A stretch of DNA of 64,000 bases from Levilactobacillus brevis (lineage in GTDB: Bacteria > Bacillota > Bacilli > Lactobacillales > Lactobacillaceae): the NCBI GenBank assembly GCA_021383565.1, contig CP079699.1, forward strand, positions 1,674,001-1,738,000, given 5' to 3'. The notes beneath the pieces are model-generated. The model made no database searches. It saw nothing but the letters and a program-made list of their open reading frames with translations, and was not told the DNA's origin. This document shows, piece by piece, positions 52,341 through 60,079 of this stretch (position 1 is its first letter; every line of letters begins with the position of its first letter). A program made the translations under genes and the position numbers.

Positions 52341-53168
52341 GTGGTATTGAAAGCGGCCAAGATGTCGAGCAGTAGCTATCATGATGCTTGTCATCGTAAG
52401 TATCAAAACACCTCTTCAACGTTAGTTGAAGAGGTCAAAAAGATTCGACAAAACAATCCAGACTATGGTTATCGCACTGTAACCTTAGCACTTAGGAATA
52501 AAGGCATACTGGTCAATCATAAGGCGGTTTTGAGAATCATGCGCGAAAATAATTTATTGTGCACTGCCTTTAAACGGCAAACAAAGAAGTACAACTCGTA
52601 TAAAGGTACTGTCGGTAAAATCGCTAGAAACCGTCTAAATCGCAACTTTAAGACCAATCGCCCTTTTCAAAAAATCGTGACTGATGTCACCGAAGTGCGT
52701 TGGGGTCATCAGACCGTCAATGAACGTGCATACTTCACTGCCTACATTGATCTTTATAACGGAGAAATTCTTGAGTGGGCAATTAGTCAGCATCCAACAG
52801 TTAAATTCGTCACTGATCCCTTAGAACGCCTTACAGTAAGAAGACCCAAAGTGCCTTATCGAATGACTATTCACTCGGATCAAGGATTCCAGTACCAGAA
52901 CTGTCGATATATCAATATTCTCAAAGAAGCTCGAGTCTTTCAAAGCATGAGCCGCAAGGCCACATGCCTTGATAACGCCGTAGCAGAGAGTATTTTCCAC
53001 ATTCTTAAGGTAGAGACTGTTCATAATCACAGTTATAGCAGTTATCAAGAGCTTGCGGCAGCAATAACCGAATACGTAGATTATTACAATTACCACCGGA
53101 TAAAAACAAAATTGGCCGGCATGTCCCCGGTAAAATACCGGGAACATGCCAGCCAATTAGTAGCTTAG
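52341..53168 (+). CDS. IS3-family transposase OrfB (DDE integrase)
   Basis: 275 aa from GTG 52341, but the frame is open upstream (EKISNQEKAQLITELRC...KAAK) so the functional product is probably an OrfAB fusion made by -1 frameshifting. The HTH_21 domain VEEVKKIRQNNPDYGYRTVTLALRNKGI precedes the rve core: DVTEVRW with the first Asp, IHSDQGFQYQ with the second, and the ESIFHILKVE block with the Glu. All three acidic residues are kept, so the element may be active. Confidence 0.92.
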   Translation: MVLKAAKMSSSSYHDACHRKYQNTSSTLVEEVKKIRQNNPDYGYRTVTLALRNKGILVNHKAVLRIMRENNLLCTAFKRQTKKYNSYKGTVGKIARNRLNRNFKTNRPFQKIVTDVTEVRWGHQTVNERAYFTAYIDLYNGEILEWAISQHPTVKFVTDPLERLTVRRPKVPYRMTIHSDQGFQYQNCRYINILKEARVFQSMSRKATCLDNAVAESIFHILKVETVHNHSYSSYQELAAAITEYVDYYNYHRIKTKLAGMSPVKYREHASQLVA

Positions 53169-53202
53169 AAATTCACTCCAATTTATGGGGTTCACTTCAA
53201 CT

Positions 53203-53222
53203 AATTGAGATTAGCGGCTTTT
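53203..53222 (-). terminator. Half of a terminator split by the IS
   Basis: Without the IS, AAAAAGC-tactaacctcaa (51747-51767) and ttgaga-ttagc-ggcttttt (to 53222) pair with three mismatches around a short loop containing the ACT target. It is the natural terminator of the LRR-WxL-GH8 gene, whose stop is at 53232. Confidence 0.7.
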
Positions 53223-53231
53223 TAAACTTAA

Positions 53232-56200
53232 TTATTCGCCAGCGAACACGGCGTTATAAGCCAGTAGCATATTTAAATCATTGAAGGCATACGACTCACT
53301 ACCTGCATAGTTTGACCCGTACAAGGCATTGCTTTCATCAGTCGGCGTCATCGACTCCAGTACCGTAATCGCTTGATCGTACAGTGTTGTGTCACCGACG
53401 GCCGCAGCAATTTGTGCAACGTAACCATAGGTAGACGCCGCCGTGGACTCATCAACTGGACTACCATCCAACTTGTAATTGTTATAGATTGTCTTATCGG
53501 CCGTATGGGCTTTGAGCCAATTCAACGAAGTTTGCGGTAACTCGCCAACTTTGGCTAAATTCAACATCGTCAGTAAGCCATCGGTAATGTTGACCTGACT
53601 ATCCTTGTCATCGCCATCATCACCAACCTGATAGCTCCCCGTGCTATAGTCATAATAGGTATCGAACAGCGGTAATTTATCACTGATATAACCATCCTTA
53701 ATCAGCTGAAGTTGTTGGTTGTAGGCCGTATTTCCGGCGCTTCCCAACCCTTTCTCATAAATAGCCTTTAACGTGGATAAGTCCAAGTAGTCCAAACGAA
53801 TCCGCTTTTCTTGGCCCCCTGACTTGCTATAACTATCAATCATTTGGTAGTAAGCATTCAGGTCGTGTTTCGTGAAGCCATCAATCAATTTATTAATCCA
53901 CAGCGTTCGGTCGTTGTCAGGATGTTTAGCATTCATGACCAACAGGGCCTGAATAATCCGCAAGTCATCGATCGAGGCATTGCTTGTGGCTGACGAATCA
54001 TGATCGGCCCCCGTAACACGCCAGTTAAAGGTTTGGGTATCGGCATCGTAGAAGCGCTTAACCGTGGCGTTAAAGCTAGCGTTGAAGTTGGTCTCGTCAC
54101 CTGATTCAGCCAAAGCCAGCAACCACAAACCATTGGTCTCCGAGAGTTCCTCATAGGCATTGTTGCCGGCCCCCTGCGCCGCTTGATAACTAGAATAGAG
54201 CACGCCAGAACTATCCGCCAACTTATTTCCGATAAAGTTGGTCATGTTGGTCTGTAGCTTGGTCCGCACGGCCTCTTCCTCAACCGGTAACGCTGTTGCA
54301 GCAATGGTTGGGGCCATCTGACTTAGCGTGGTAGCGGTAATTTGACTGACATCACTAGCCTGACTCGTTGTAGACGGATCGTCGGCCGGCGCGCTGGCTA
54401 AGGTGTAGGTAATATTGCCGGTATATTTACCGGTATGAGCAGTTTCAGGAATATCTGTTTTCAAATTCCCCTTAGTTGGATCACTACTATCCCCGACAAC
54501 CGTGGTGTCATCGCTAGACGTCGGCTGATAATCATAAATGTTCTGCGCCGTGCCGGTTAATAACACACTGTGCTGACCGGTATCGTAATACAACGGCAAC
54601 GCATATCCAGCCGAGGAGGTCAGGCCATCCGTTTGAGCGGTCAACTGGTAAGAATCCCCAGCCGCATTCATCGAATGAACGGCCAAGCTAAAGGCTTGGG
54701 CGGTGCTGACCATCCCCGATCCGACTGTGTGTTTACCAAAATAAATGTTGTCACTATTGGTCTCGATTTCATAGGATTTTGGCAGGGACAGGGTCACCGG
54801 GATGGCGATCGTTGCTAAATAATTCATGTCATTGTCAGAACTAGAATTAAACACCGCTTGTTTCCCAGCTTGGTCAACTACATTAACACTAAGCGTTCCA
54901 TTCGTTACTGTTGTATTCGTCGTATCAATCGTCAACAACGGATGGGCCGAATCGCTCTTATTCAGCGTAACGCCGGTCTCACCACTGGGCATACTGTAAC
55001 CAAGATACTGATAACCAGTTTGTCCCTGTTCACCGCCATAATACTTGCTTAAGTCTAGCGTCATGGTTTTACCATCACTTGATGTTTGCCAATCCGGATG
55101 GTCAATCGACCAAGTCTGGTAGCCACCATTAGCATTGGGAAGCGCACTTCCACTGGTAATATGATTCACACCATACGATAGCGTGGTTAGCTGCGTATCC
55201 TTCGTCAGATCCGGCAGGGCGCCAGTCAGCTGATTACTCTGTACATCTAACCAGTTCAAATTCGTTGCCTCACTAAGCGTACCTGGCAGAGCACCACTCA
55301 ACTGATTATTATTGGCTTCAAAGTGGGTCAACTTAGAGGTAAACCAAGCAGACGGTAGACCCCCGTCAAAACCGTCTTGATCGAGATAAACCTCAGTCAA
55401 GTTGGATAACTGGGAGATCTTGTCCAGATTTCCTTCTAACTGATTAGAGCTAAGCGCCAAAATGGATAAATTCGCTAACTTAGCCCAATCAGTCGGAATT
55501 TTTCCAATCAATAGATTTGACGTTAATTGGAGTTGGGTTAACTTAGGCCAATTCGTCACTGGAAACTGACTCAGCTCCCCTGTAAGCGAATTGTTGGAAA
55601 GATCCAGAACAGATAATGCGGGATCATCCGCATAAACACTAGTCGCCGGGTCAGTTAGGCCATCATCCTGAGCAATAATACTCGTTAGACTGGTCTCACC
55701 AGCTGACCGATTTAATCCCCAACCCTCTAAAGAAATTGTCCCATTGGTGGCAGCATCCCCCAGCTTTGAATGATCAATTTCAACTTTTTCTAAACTAGTC
55801 AATTTAGACAGTACTTGACTATTCGTGGTCTTCCCTACACCACCATCACCGTACAAGTTACTATTCGTAATCTTGAGACTATCCAAATTGCTGGCAAATT
55901 GCATCCCAGTTAAATTACTAACACCCGTTAAATTATCTGCGTCTTTTAGCTTAGCCAGATTGGCCTTCGTCAAACTGCCGAGGCCTTCCGCGTCTAAATC
56001 GGCTTGAATCTCACTCCGCAAGCTAGCGTCCGGCATCCAGGCTGTTACAGACTCCGCCAACGTTAGCGTCAAATCAACAATTTTACCCCCCGCAGAAATC
56101 GTGATATCTGACTTTAAATTTCCGTTACGCAACTTTTCAAGACCACTGTTGGTCAATGTGAAATTAATTTTATTCTCCGCGAGATCTGGCGAAAACGTAA

Positions 56201-57281
56201 TATCATCGGCGGTCAAATCTCCAGACTTAATGGTTAAATCAGCACTAGTCGCGTCGCCAAAGCCAAACGTTGCGGTATTAATGGTTCCCGTAGAACTCGT
56301 TTGATCGTCTATTTGAACAGTTTGCGATGTATCGGCTGGCACCGCTGACATAGGAATAACGGCATCCAATGTATTACCTTCATCGTAAAACTCCGCTGTT
56401 TCTTCACCATCAGTCACACTATCTTTTATGGCAAAACTTGGAATCTTAATCTCATGGCCACCGCAAACATTGAGGTCAACGACAAACCGACGATTGGCCA
56501 AATCAAGCGTCACACCACTAGGTAAGGTGGGGTAACTCGTCACATTACCATACGTATAATTTCCATCCGTGGTCATAATCCCCTTGTACCAATTCGACAG
56601 CGGAATATACGCTTTCATTGAAGACAAGTCGCTATCATAAGTCATATTAACGCCTGGTTTTAACGTCGTAATCTGAATACCCGAAGTTTTATCGGCCGGT
56701 TCAGGATTATTAGCGTGATTGATTATCCCCATGTTGCCACCATTTACTAGCGTATACGGAACTGTTGCGGGCAATTTAGCTAGGCCCTTCAGATCAGCAT
56801 CTGCAGAAGTGGCATCTATAGATCCCAAATCACTATATTGATTGACGTTATCAAAAATTGACCAGTCCCCCGGTGACTTTTTAATAGTTGACCCACTAAA
56901 ATTAACTTGCGCTAACCCAGTCGCATTCTGTAATCCCGTCAAATCAGTGATCCCGTCAACGTGCGTCGTGCTACCAGCCCCGGTATTGAGATACCTAATA
57001 TCTGCCAACATCGCTGGTTCCACCTCTGATAGGGTCAGATTACTTCTGGAGCCAGTATTAATTGAACAGCCAGAATCTTTCAGAGCTGCCAATACAACTT
57101 GCTGTAACGTCTTATCCGGCATCCAATCATCAATCGACTCAGCCGCTGTCACGCTGGACGTGTCGCTCTGACTAGTGGCCGCCTCAGCCACGGCGCTTCC
57201 CGACTGTAAAAATAACGCCAACGAGAGAATCAGGACCAGTAGGCCATCGACGAGCCGAATCATTGTTGATTTATTTGACAC
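53232..57281 (-). CDS. Giant surface protein: LRR + WxL-like + GH8-like domains
   Basis: About 1349 aa, exported. Signal peptide (LLVLILSLALFLQSG, residues 12-33). Two repeats of the WMPDKTLQ/WMPDASLRSEIQADL motif, common at the start of lactobacillus LRR proteins (about 55 and 430). LRRs of plant type around 580-720 (LSVLDLSNNSLTGELSQFP, LSILALSSNQLEGNLDKI). A WxL-like domain at about 845-970 (FGKHTVGSG, YQLTAQ in place of WxL, then HTGKYTGNITYTL). C-terminal 350 aa resemble GH8: LSETNGLWLLALAESG with the Glu, SIDDLRIIQALL with the Asp. The GTG at 57281 after GAGGGATGCCTT is preferred. Last gene of a Csc-type locus. Confidence 0.85.
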   Translation of the reverse strand: MSNKSTMIRLVDGLLVLILSLALFLQSGSAVAEAATSQSDTSSVTAAESIDDWMPDKTLQQVVLAALKDSGCSINTGSRSNLTLSEVEPAMLADIRYLNTGAGSTTHVDGITDLTGLQNATGLAQVNFSGSTIKKSPGDWSIFDNVNQYSDLGSIDATSADADLKGLAKLPATVPYTLVNGGNMGIINHANNPEPADKTSGIQITTLKPGVNMTYDSDLSSMKAYIPLSNWYKGIMTTDGNYTYGNVTSYPTLPSGVTLDLANRRFVVDLNVCGGHEIKIPSFAIKDSVTDGEETAEFYDEGNTLDAVIPMSAVPADTSQTVQIDDQTSSTGTINTATFGFGDATSADLTIKSGDLTADDITFSPDLAENKINFTLTNSGLEKLRNGNLKSDITISAGGKIVDLTLTLAESVTAWMPDASLRSEIQADLDAEGLGSLTKANLAKLKDADNLTGVSNLTGMQFASNLDSLKITNSNLYGDGGVGKTTNSQVLSKLTSLEKVEIDHSKLGDAATNGTISLEGWGLNRSAGETSLTSIIAQDDGLTDPATSVYADDPALSVLDLSNNSLTGELSQFPVTNWPKLTQLQLTSNLLIGKIPTDWAKLANLSILALSSNQLEGNLDKISQLSNLTEVYLDQDGFDGGLPSAWFTSKLTHFEANNNQLSGALPGTLSEATNLNWLDVQSNQLTGALPDLTKDTQLTTLSYGVNHITSGSALPNANGGYQTWSIDHPDWQTSSDGKTMTLDLSKYYGGEQGQTGYQYLGYSMPSGETGVTLNKSDSAHPLLTIDTTNTTVTNGTLSVNVVDQAGKQAVFNSSSDNDMNYLATIAIPVTLSLPKSYEIETNSDNIYFGKHTVGSGMVSTAQAFSLAVHSMNAAGDSYQLTAQTDGLTSSAGYALPLYYDTGQHSVLLTGTAQNIYDYQPTSSDDTTVVGDSSDPTKGNLKTDIPETAHTGKYTGNITYTLASAPADDPSTTSQASDVSQITATTLSQMAPTIAATALPVEEEAVRTKLQTNMTNFIGNKLADSSGVLYSSYQAAQGAGNNAYEELSETNGLWLLALAESGDETNFNASFNATVKRFYDADTQTFNWRVTGADHDSSATSNASIDDLRIIQALLVMNAKHPDNDRTLWINKLIDGFTKHDLNAYYQMIDSYSKSGGQEKRIRLDYLDLSTLKAIYEKGLGSAGNTAYNQQLQLIKDGYISDKLPLFDTYYDYSTGSYQVGDDGDDKDSQVNITDGLLTMLNLAKVGELPQTSLNWLKAHTADKTIYNNYKLDGSPVDESTAASTYGYVAQIAAAVGDTTLYDQAITVLESMTPTDESNALYGSNYAGSESYAFNDLNMLLAYNAVFAGE

Positions 57282-57317
57282 AAGGCATCCCTCGCTCCCC
57301 AAGAATCTCCAGCGAAC

Positions 57318-58370
57318 CTACTTATTACCCAGATGTTTTCTGAGCCACTTGACCAGTTCGTAGAGCAAAACCAACACGGCTAACCCGGTGATGATGTACA
57401 TTAAGTAATCTTTCCAAGTCTTCCGTGGGCCAAAGTTGGCCGCATGCTTCTTAACGTTATTCGCCTGAGCATTCGTGACGGTGAACGACCGGTGAATATT
57501 CCAAGAGTAACCACCCTTAGCCGTCAAAGTCCCAGCTAACGTGTAATGACCCGCTGCTAGCTGCTTATTTTTCAAATCCAGATTGAGCTTAAATCGACTC
57601 TGCGGTGCAAAGGTCATCTGGTCTTTGGTAAAGTGCATGATCTTCTTTTGCTGGGCATCGTACAGGTTCAGCTGTAGCTTTCCCTTGGCCACCAGACCAG
57701 GCGTCTGATTGGCCATCCCCAAGGTCACCGTGGGCCGCGCTTGGGCAAGTTGGTAGCCCGCCCGATAAATCTTCACTTGTGGCGCCGACTGATTAGCTTC
57801 CAGGGCGTTGTAGAATTCCAAGCCAATGACGTATTGTACCTTGGCCACAACCCCAGTGGCCTTCTTCGAGCCGGTGCGTTTACCCGCATTATGCTCGGCA
57901 ATCGTAAAGCCCCCCAACATCAGGCCCTTGAACGGCTTAGCCGGTGCAGTAAATTTATATGGCACCTTAACCGTATGCTTCCCCAGTACCTTGACCGAAC
58001 GCGTCCGCGCTGGCGCAATTAACTGACTAATCTGAGCAGGTAACTTAGCGTTGGTGTTATTGATGCCGTAATCCAAGATACCATTGGCATTCGTCGACGC
58101 GATCCGTGGCGTAATGTCAAAGGTGTTGGTTTTACTGGAATTGTTGGTGACTTTTAAAATGAGCGTCCGTTTTTGAGCCGGCTTCACCTTAAATTGAAAG
58201 TAGTCGGCTTGCTTCGCGTTGTCCGCCGGCAATTCTGGTGCGACTGTAAAGCTAGCGGTTGCCTGACTACCAGCAGCCCGTACCGTTGCGGGGCTTTCCC
58301 AGCCAATACCGACTAACAAAGTCAGCAGGGCCAACGCTAGGGAGCTAAACCAATTCTTCTGCAGTTTCAT
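57318..58370 (-). CDS. CscA-type protein (DUF916/DUF3324, C-terminal membrane anchor)
   Basis: 350 aa. Signal peptide 1-32, the peptidoglycan-binding DUF916 domain (ASFTVAPELPADNAKQADYFQFKVKPAQ, TNTFDITPRIASTNANG, VKVPYKFTAPAKPFKGLMLGGF), the host-binding DUF3324 domain (YRAGYQLAQARPTVTLGMANQTPGLVAKGKL...) and a C-terminal span with basic tail KWLRKHLGNK. These proteins assemble WxL proteins on the wall. ATG after GGAGGAGAGAAATAGTTC. It lies between the CscD-like gene and the giant WxL protein; a hairpin at 58409-58450 separates it from the former. Confidence 0.93.
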   Translation of the reverse strand: MKLQKNWFSSLALALLTLLVGIGWESPATVRAAGSQATASFTVAPELPADNAKQADYFQFKVKPAQKRTLILKVTNNSSKTNTFDITPRIASTNANGILDYGINNTNAKLPAQISQLIAPARTRSVKVLGKHTVKVPYKFTAPAKPFKGLMLGGFTIAEHNAGKRTGSKKATGVVAKVQYVIGLEFYNALEANQSAPQVKIYRAGYQLAQARPTVTLGMANQTPGLVAKGKLQLNLYDAQQKKIMHFTKDQMTFAPQSRFKLNLDLKNKQLAAGHYTLAGTLTAKGGYSWNIHRSFTVTNAQANNVKKHAANFGPRKTWKDYLMYIITGLAVLVLLYELVKWLRKHLGNK

Positions 58371-58408
58371 GAACTATTTCTCTCCTCCATAGATGTAGGA
58401 ACAAACTT

Positions 58409-58450
58409 AAAACACACTTCTCCAGTCGAATGACTAAGGAAGTGTGTTTT
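58409..58450 (-). terminator. Hairpin between cscD-like and cscA-like genes
   Basis: AAAACACACTTC pairs with GAAGTGTGTTTT around an 18-nt loop. A TTTT follows on the minus strand; it may partially terminate the WxL-cscD transcript. Confidence 0.65.
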
Positions 58451-58469
58451 AGATCAATTTACGCGGTCA

Positions 58470-58865
58470 TCAGCCATTATTTTTTTCAATGCGTGTGTGG
58501 TAAAACGCTTTAATCGCCAGCGCCACCAAAATTAACAGGCCCAAGACCACGGCAAACCCAATGGTCGCCTCGCCAGTCTGGGGTAACCGGCCTACGGACC
58601 ATGCCGCGGCAGGTCGATTGGGTTGCGTCCGCACCAGCTTGGTTGTACGAACCGTCCGCGTCTTTGACGCTGCCTGATCCGCTCGAGTCGGCACGACCGT
58701 TGCTCGCCGATCACTCGCCGGCGAACCGGTTGAAACGCTGTTAAATGCCGGCGATCGGGGGACCTTATTCCCTGAGACTAAGAGTGCCTGATTCGGAATT
58801 TGTGGCAGGGACTGGCTATTCGACTGCTTAACGATCGTGACACTCGCTGATTTTTGCACCGACAT
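58470..58865 (-). CDS. CscD-like LPxTG protein without signal peptide
   Basis: 131 aa: SASVTIVKQSNSQ, a Ser/Arg/Thr-rich linker and a sorting signal LPQTGEATIGF, span and YHTRIEKNNG tail. CscD proteins normally begin with a cleavable signal peptide; none is encoded here. Only 33 bp separate the ATG from the preceding WxL stop, and that sequence carries AGGGGGCC as ribosome site. Without export it could not be anchored. Either the 5' part was lost or translation fuses to upstream sequence, but an in-frame TAG 42 bp upstream argues against fusion. Confidence 0.75.
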   Translation of the reverse strand: MSVQKSASVTIVKQSNSQSLPQIPNQALLVSGNKVPRSPAFNSVSTGSPASDRRATVVPTRADQAASKTRTVRTTKLVRTQPNRPAAAWSVGRLPQTGEATIGFAVVLGLLILVALAIKAFYHTRIEKNNG

Positions 58866-58898
58866 GGCTGGGCCCCCTAAGACTAACTGACGAATTGA

Positions 58899-59570
58899 CT
58901 AGGCAGTGGGATTGTCAGCCGGACCAGAAGTCAGTGTGTAAGTTAAGTCCGCAACGTAATGGCCAGCGTATTCCGGTGATGGTAAGTCTAACGTGGCACC
59001 AGCAAAATCAGTTGATGAATGGCCTAGACCCTTACCAGCGGCAGCACTGAATACTACAGAAGCAGCGGATGCACCAGCAGTCAAGTCAGTCGTAGATGCT
59101 GTAGCGGCAGCATCCTTATCGTCACTAGCGGTACTAGTTGGATTCATATGTAAAATAGCACCACTCAATGAATGGCTAGCAGTATCGGAAAAGTTCCCCA
59201 ACTTAGCCGTAACATGCCAACCGGCACCAGACCCGGTGTTGTCGTCAACTGCCAGTTCGGACCCGGCATAGTTGTCCGTCTTATCATTTTCGTTAGCAAA
59301 GGTCGCAGATTTCAACCCGTTTTGCGCGGCTGTAGAAGCTTTAGCGCCAGTGAATTGAAAAGATGGTGCTTCCACATCATCGGCATTTTTAGTAAATGTT
59401 AAATTTCCCCCGGTGACTTCCACACTCGCAGATTTTTCTGCACTAGTTACCGCCGACGATGAAGTTGCATCCGTTGAACCATCTGCCGCATTCGCCACGA
59501 CGGGAAGTGTCAGCGGAGCAACCATGCCTAATACAATTGCAGAAGTCAATAATCCTGATTTAATTTTCAT
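58899..59570 (-). CDS. WxL-domain surface protein (CscB/C-like)
   Basis: 223 aa, secreted. Signal peptide 1-28 (LLTSAIVLGMVAPLTLPVVANA). The WxL domain fills the rest: LTFTKNADDVEAPSFQFTGAKAST, then GWHVTAKLGNFSD with the Trp motif near residue 118, and C-terminal YAGHYVADLTYTLTSGPADNPTA. It lacks any covalent anchor and should attach through peptidoglycan and the DUF916 partner. ATG follows AAGTGATGGACA. First gene of the Csc-type operon; a 470-bp AT-rich leader region precedes it. Confidence 0.93.
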   Translation of the reverse strand: MKIKSGLLTSAIVLGMVAPLTLPVVANAADGSTDATSSSAVTSAEKSASVEVTGGNLTFTKNADDVEAPSFQFTGAKASTAAQNGLKSATFANENDKTDNYAGSELAVDDNTGSGAGWHVTAKLGNFSDTASHSLSGAILHMNPTSTASDDKDAAATASTTDLTAGASAASVVFSAAAGKGLGHSSTDFAGATLDLPSPEYAGHYVADLTYTLTSGPADNPTA

Positions 59571-59602
59571 TGTCCATCACTTGAAAGCAATTTTGGCCGC
59601 CT

Positions 59603-59983
59603 AGTTGCCTCCAGCTCCCTTCTCCAAAATAAGTCATTCACGCACGACCAGTTACCACTTAGATAACTATTGTTCACCATCGAATTTTATCAATGTTAAA
59701 TTATTGAACAAACGATTGATTAACCAATCTACATGTTTAGTATAGCACAATTGGTGTTTTTCACTCGTTGCCTTTACGGCCAATTAGCGCAATGTGTGGC
59801 ACTGCTACAAACCGCGGCATGTCGGGACTTGCGGGGGACTTTTATAATAAAATTAATCGTTTTAAGGGCTACCTGAATACGATCAACAAGCGATAAATTT
59901 CACTCGTCAAATTATTAGCTAGCCTTTTCGCTAAAAATAATACCCCCTTTTCGGATAGTCACTTATCAAATCAGATAGTACTC
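59603..59983. other. Gene-free AT-rich stretch upstream of the WxL operon
   Basis: No open frame with a plausible ribosome site. A -10-like TATACT (minus strand, near 59737) lies in it, probably the WxL promoter; I see no repeat or RNA gene. Confidence 0.4.
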
Positions 59984-60023
59984 AAAATAAGGCTAGACGC
60001 CATCACGGGCCTAGCCTTATTTC
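59984..60023 (-). terminator. Terminator of the LRR-MucBP gene
   Basis: AAATAAGGCTAG pairs with CTAGCCTTATTT around a 14-nt loop. Confidence 0.85.
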
Positions 60024-60079
60024 TGTCGCTTCACTATCCTATAAGTATGACCCTTTGATCGCCTAAAATAGCGTCAACG

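Larger units (their letters stand above)
51771..53199 (+). mobile_element. IS3-family insertion sequence, intact, about 1429 bp
   Basis: Terminal inverted repeats TGAAGTGAACCCC...CACTTCA extend to roughly 28 bp with a few mismatches (left 51771-51798, right 53172-53199). The 3-bp direct repeat ACT flanks it at 51768-51770 and 53200-53202. It encodes OrfA and OrfB in overlapping frames with -1 frameshift expected. It is inserted in the loop of a terminator (see below). Confidence 0.93.
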
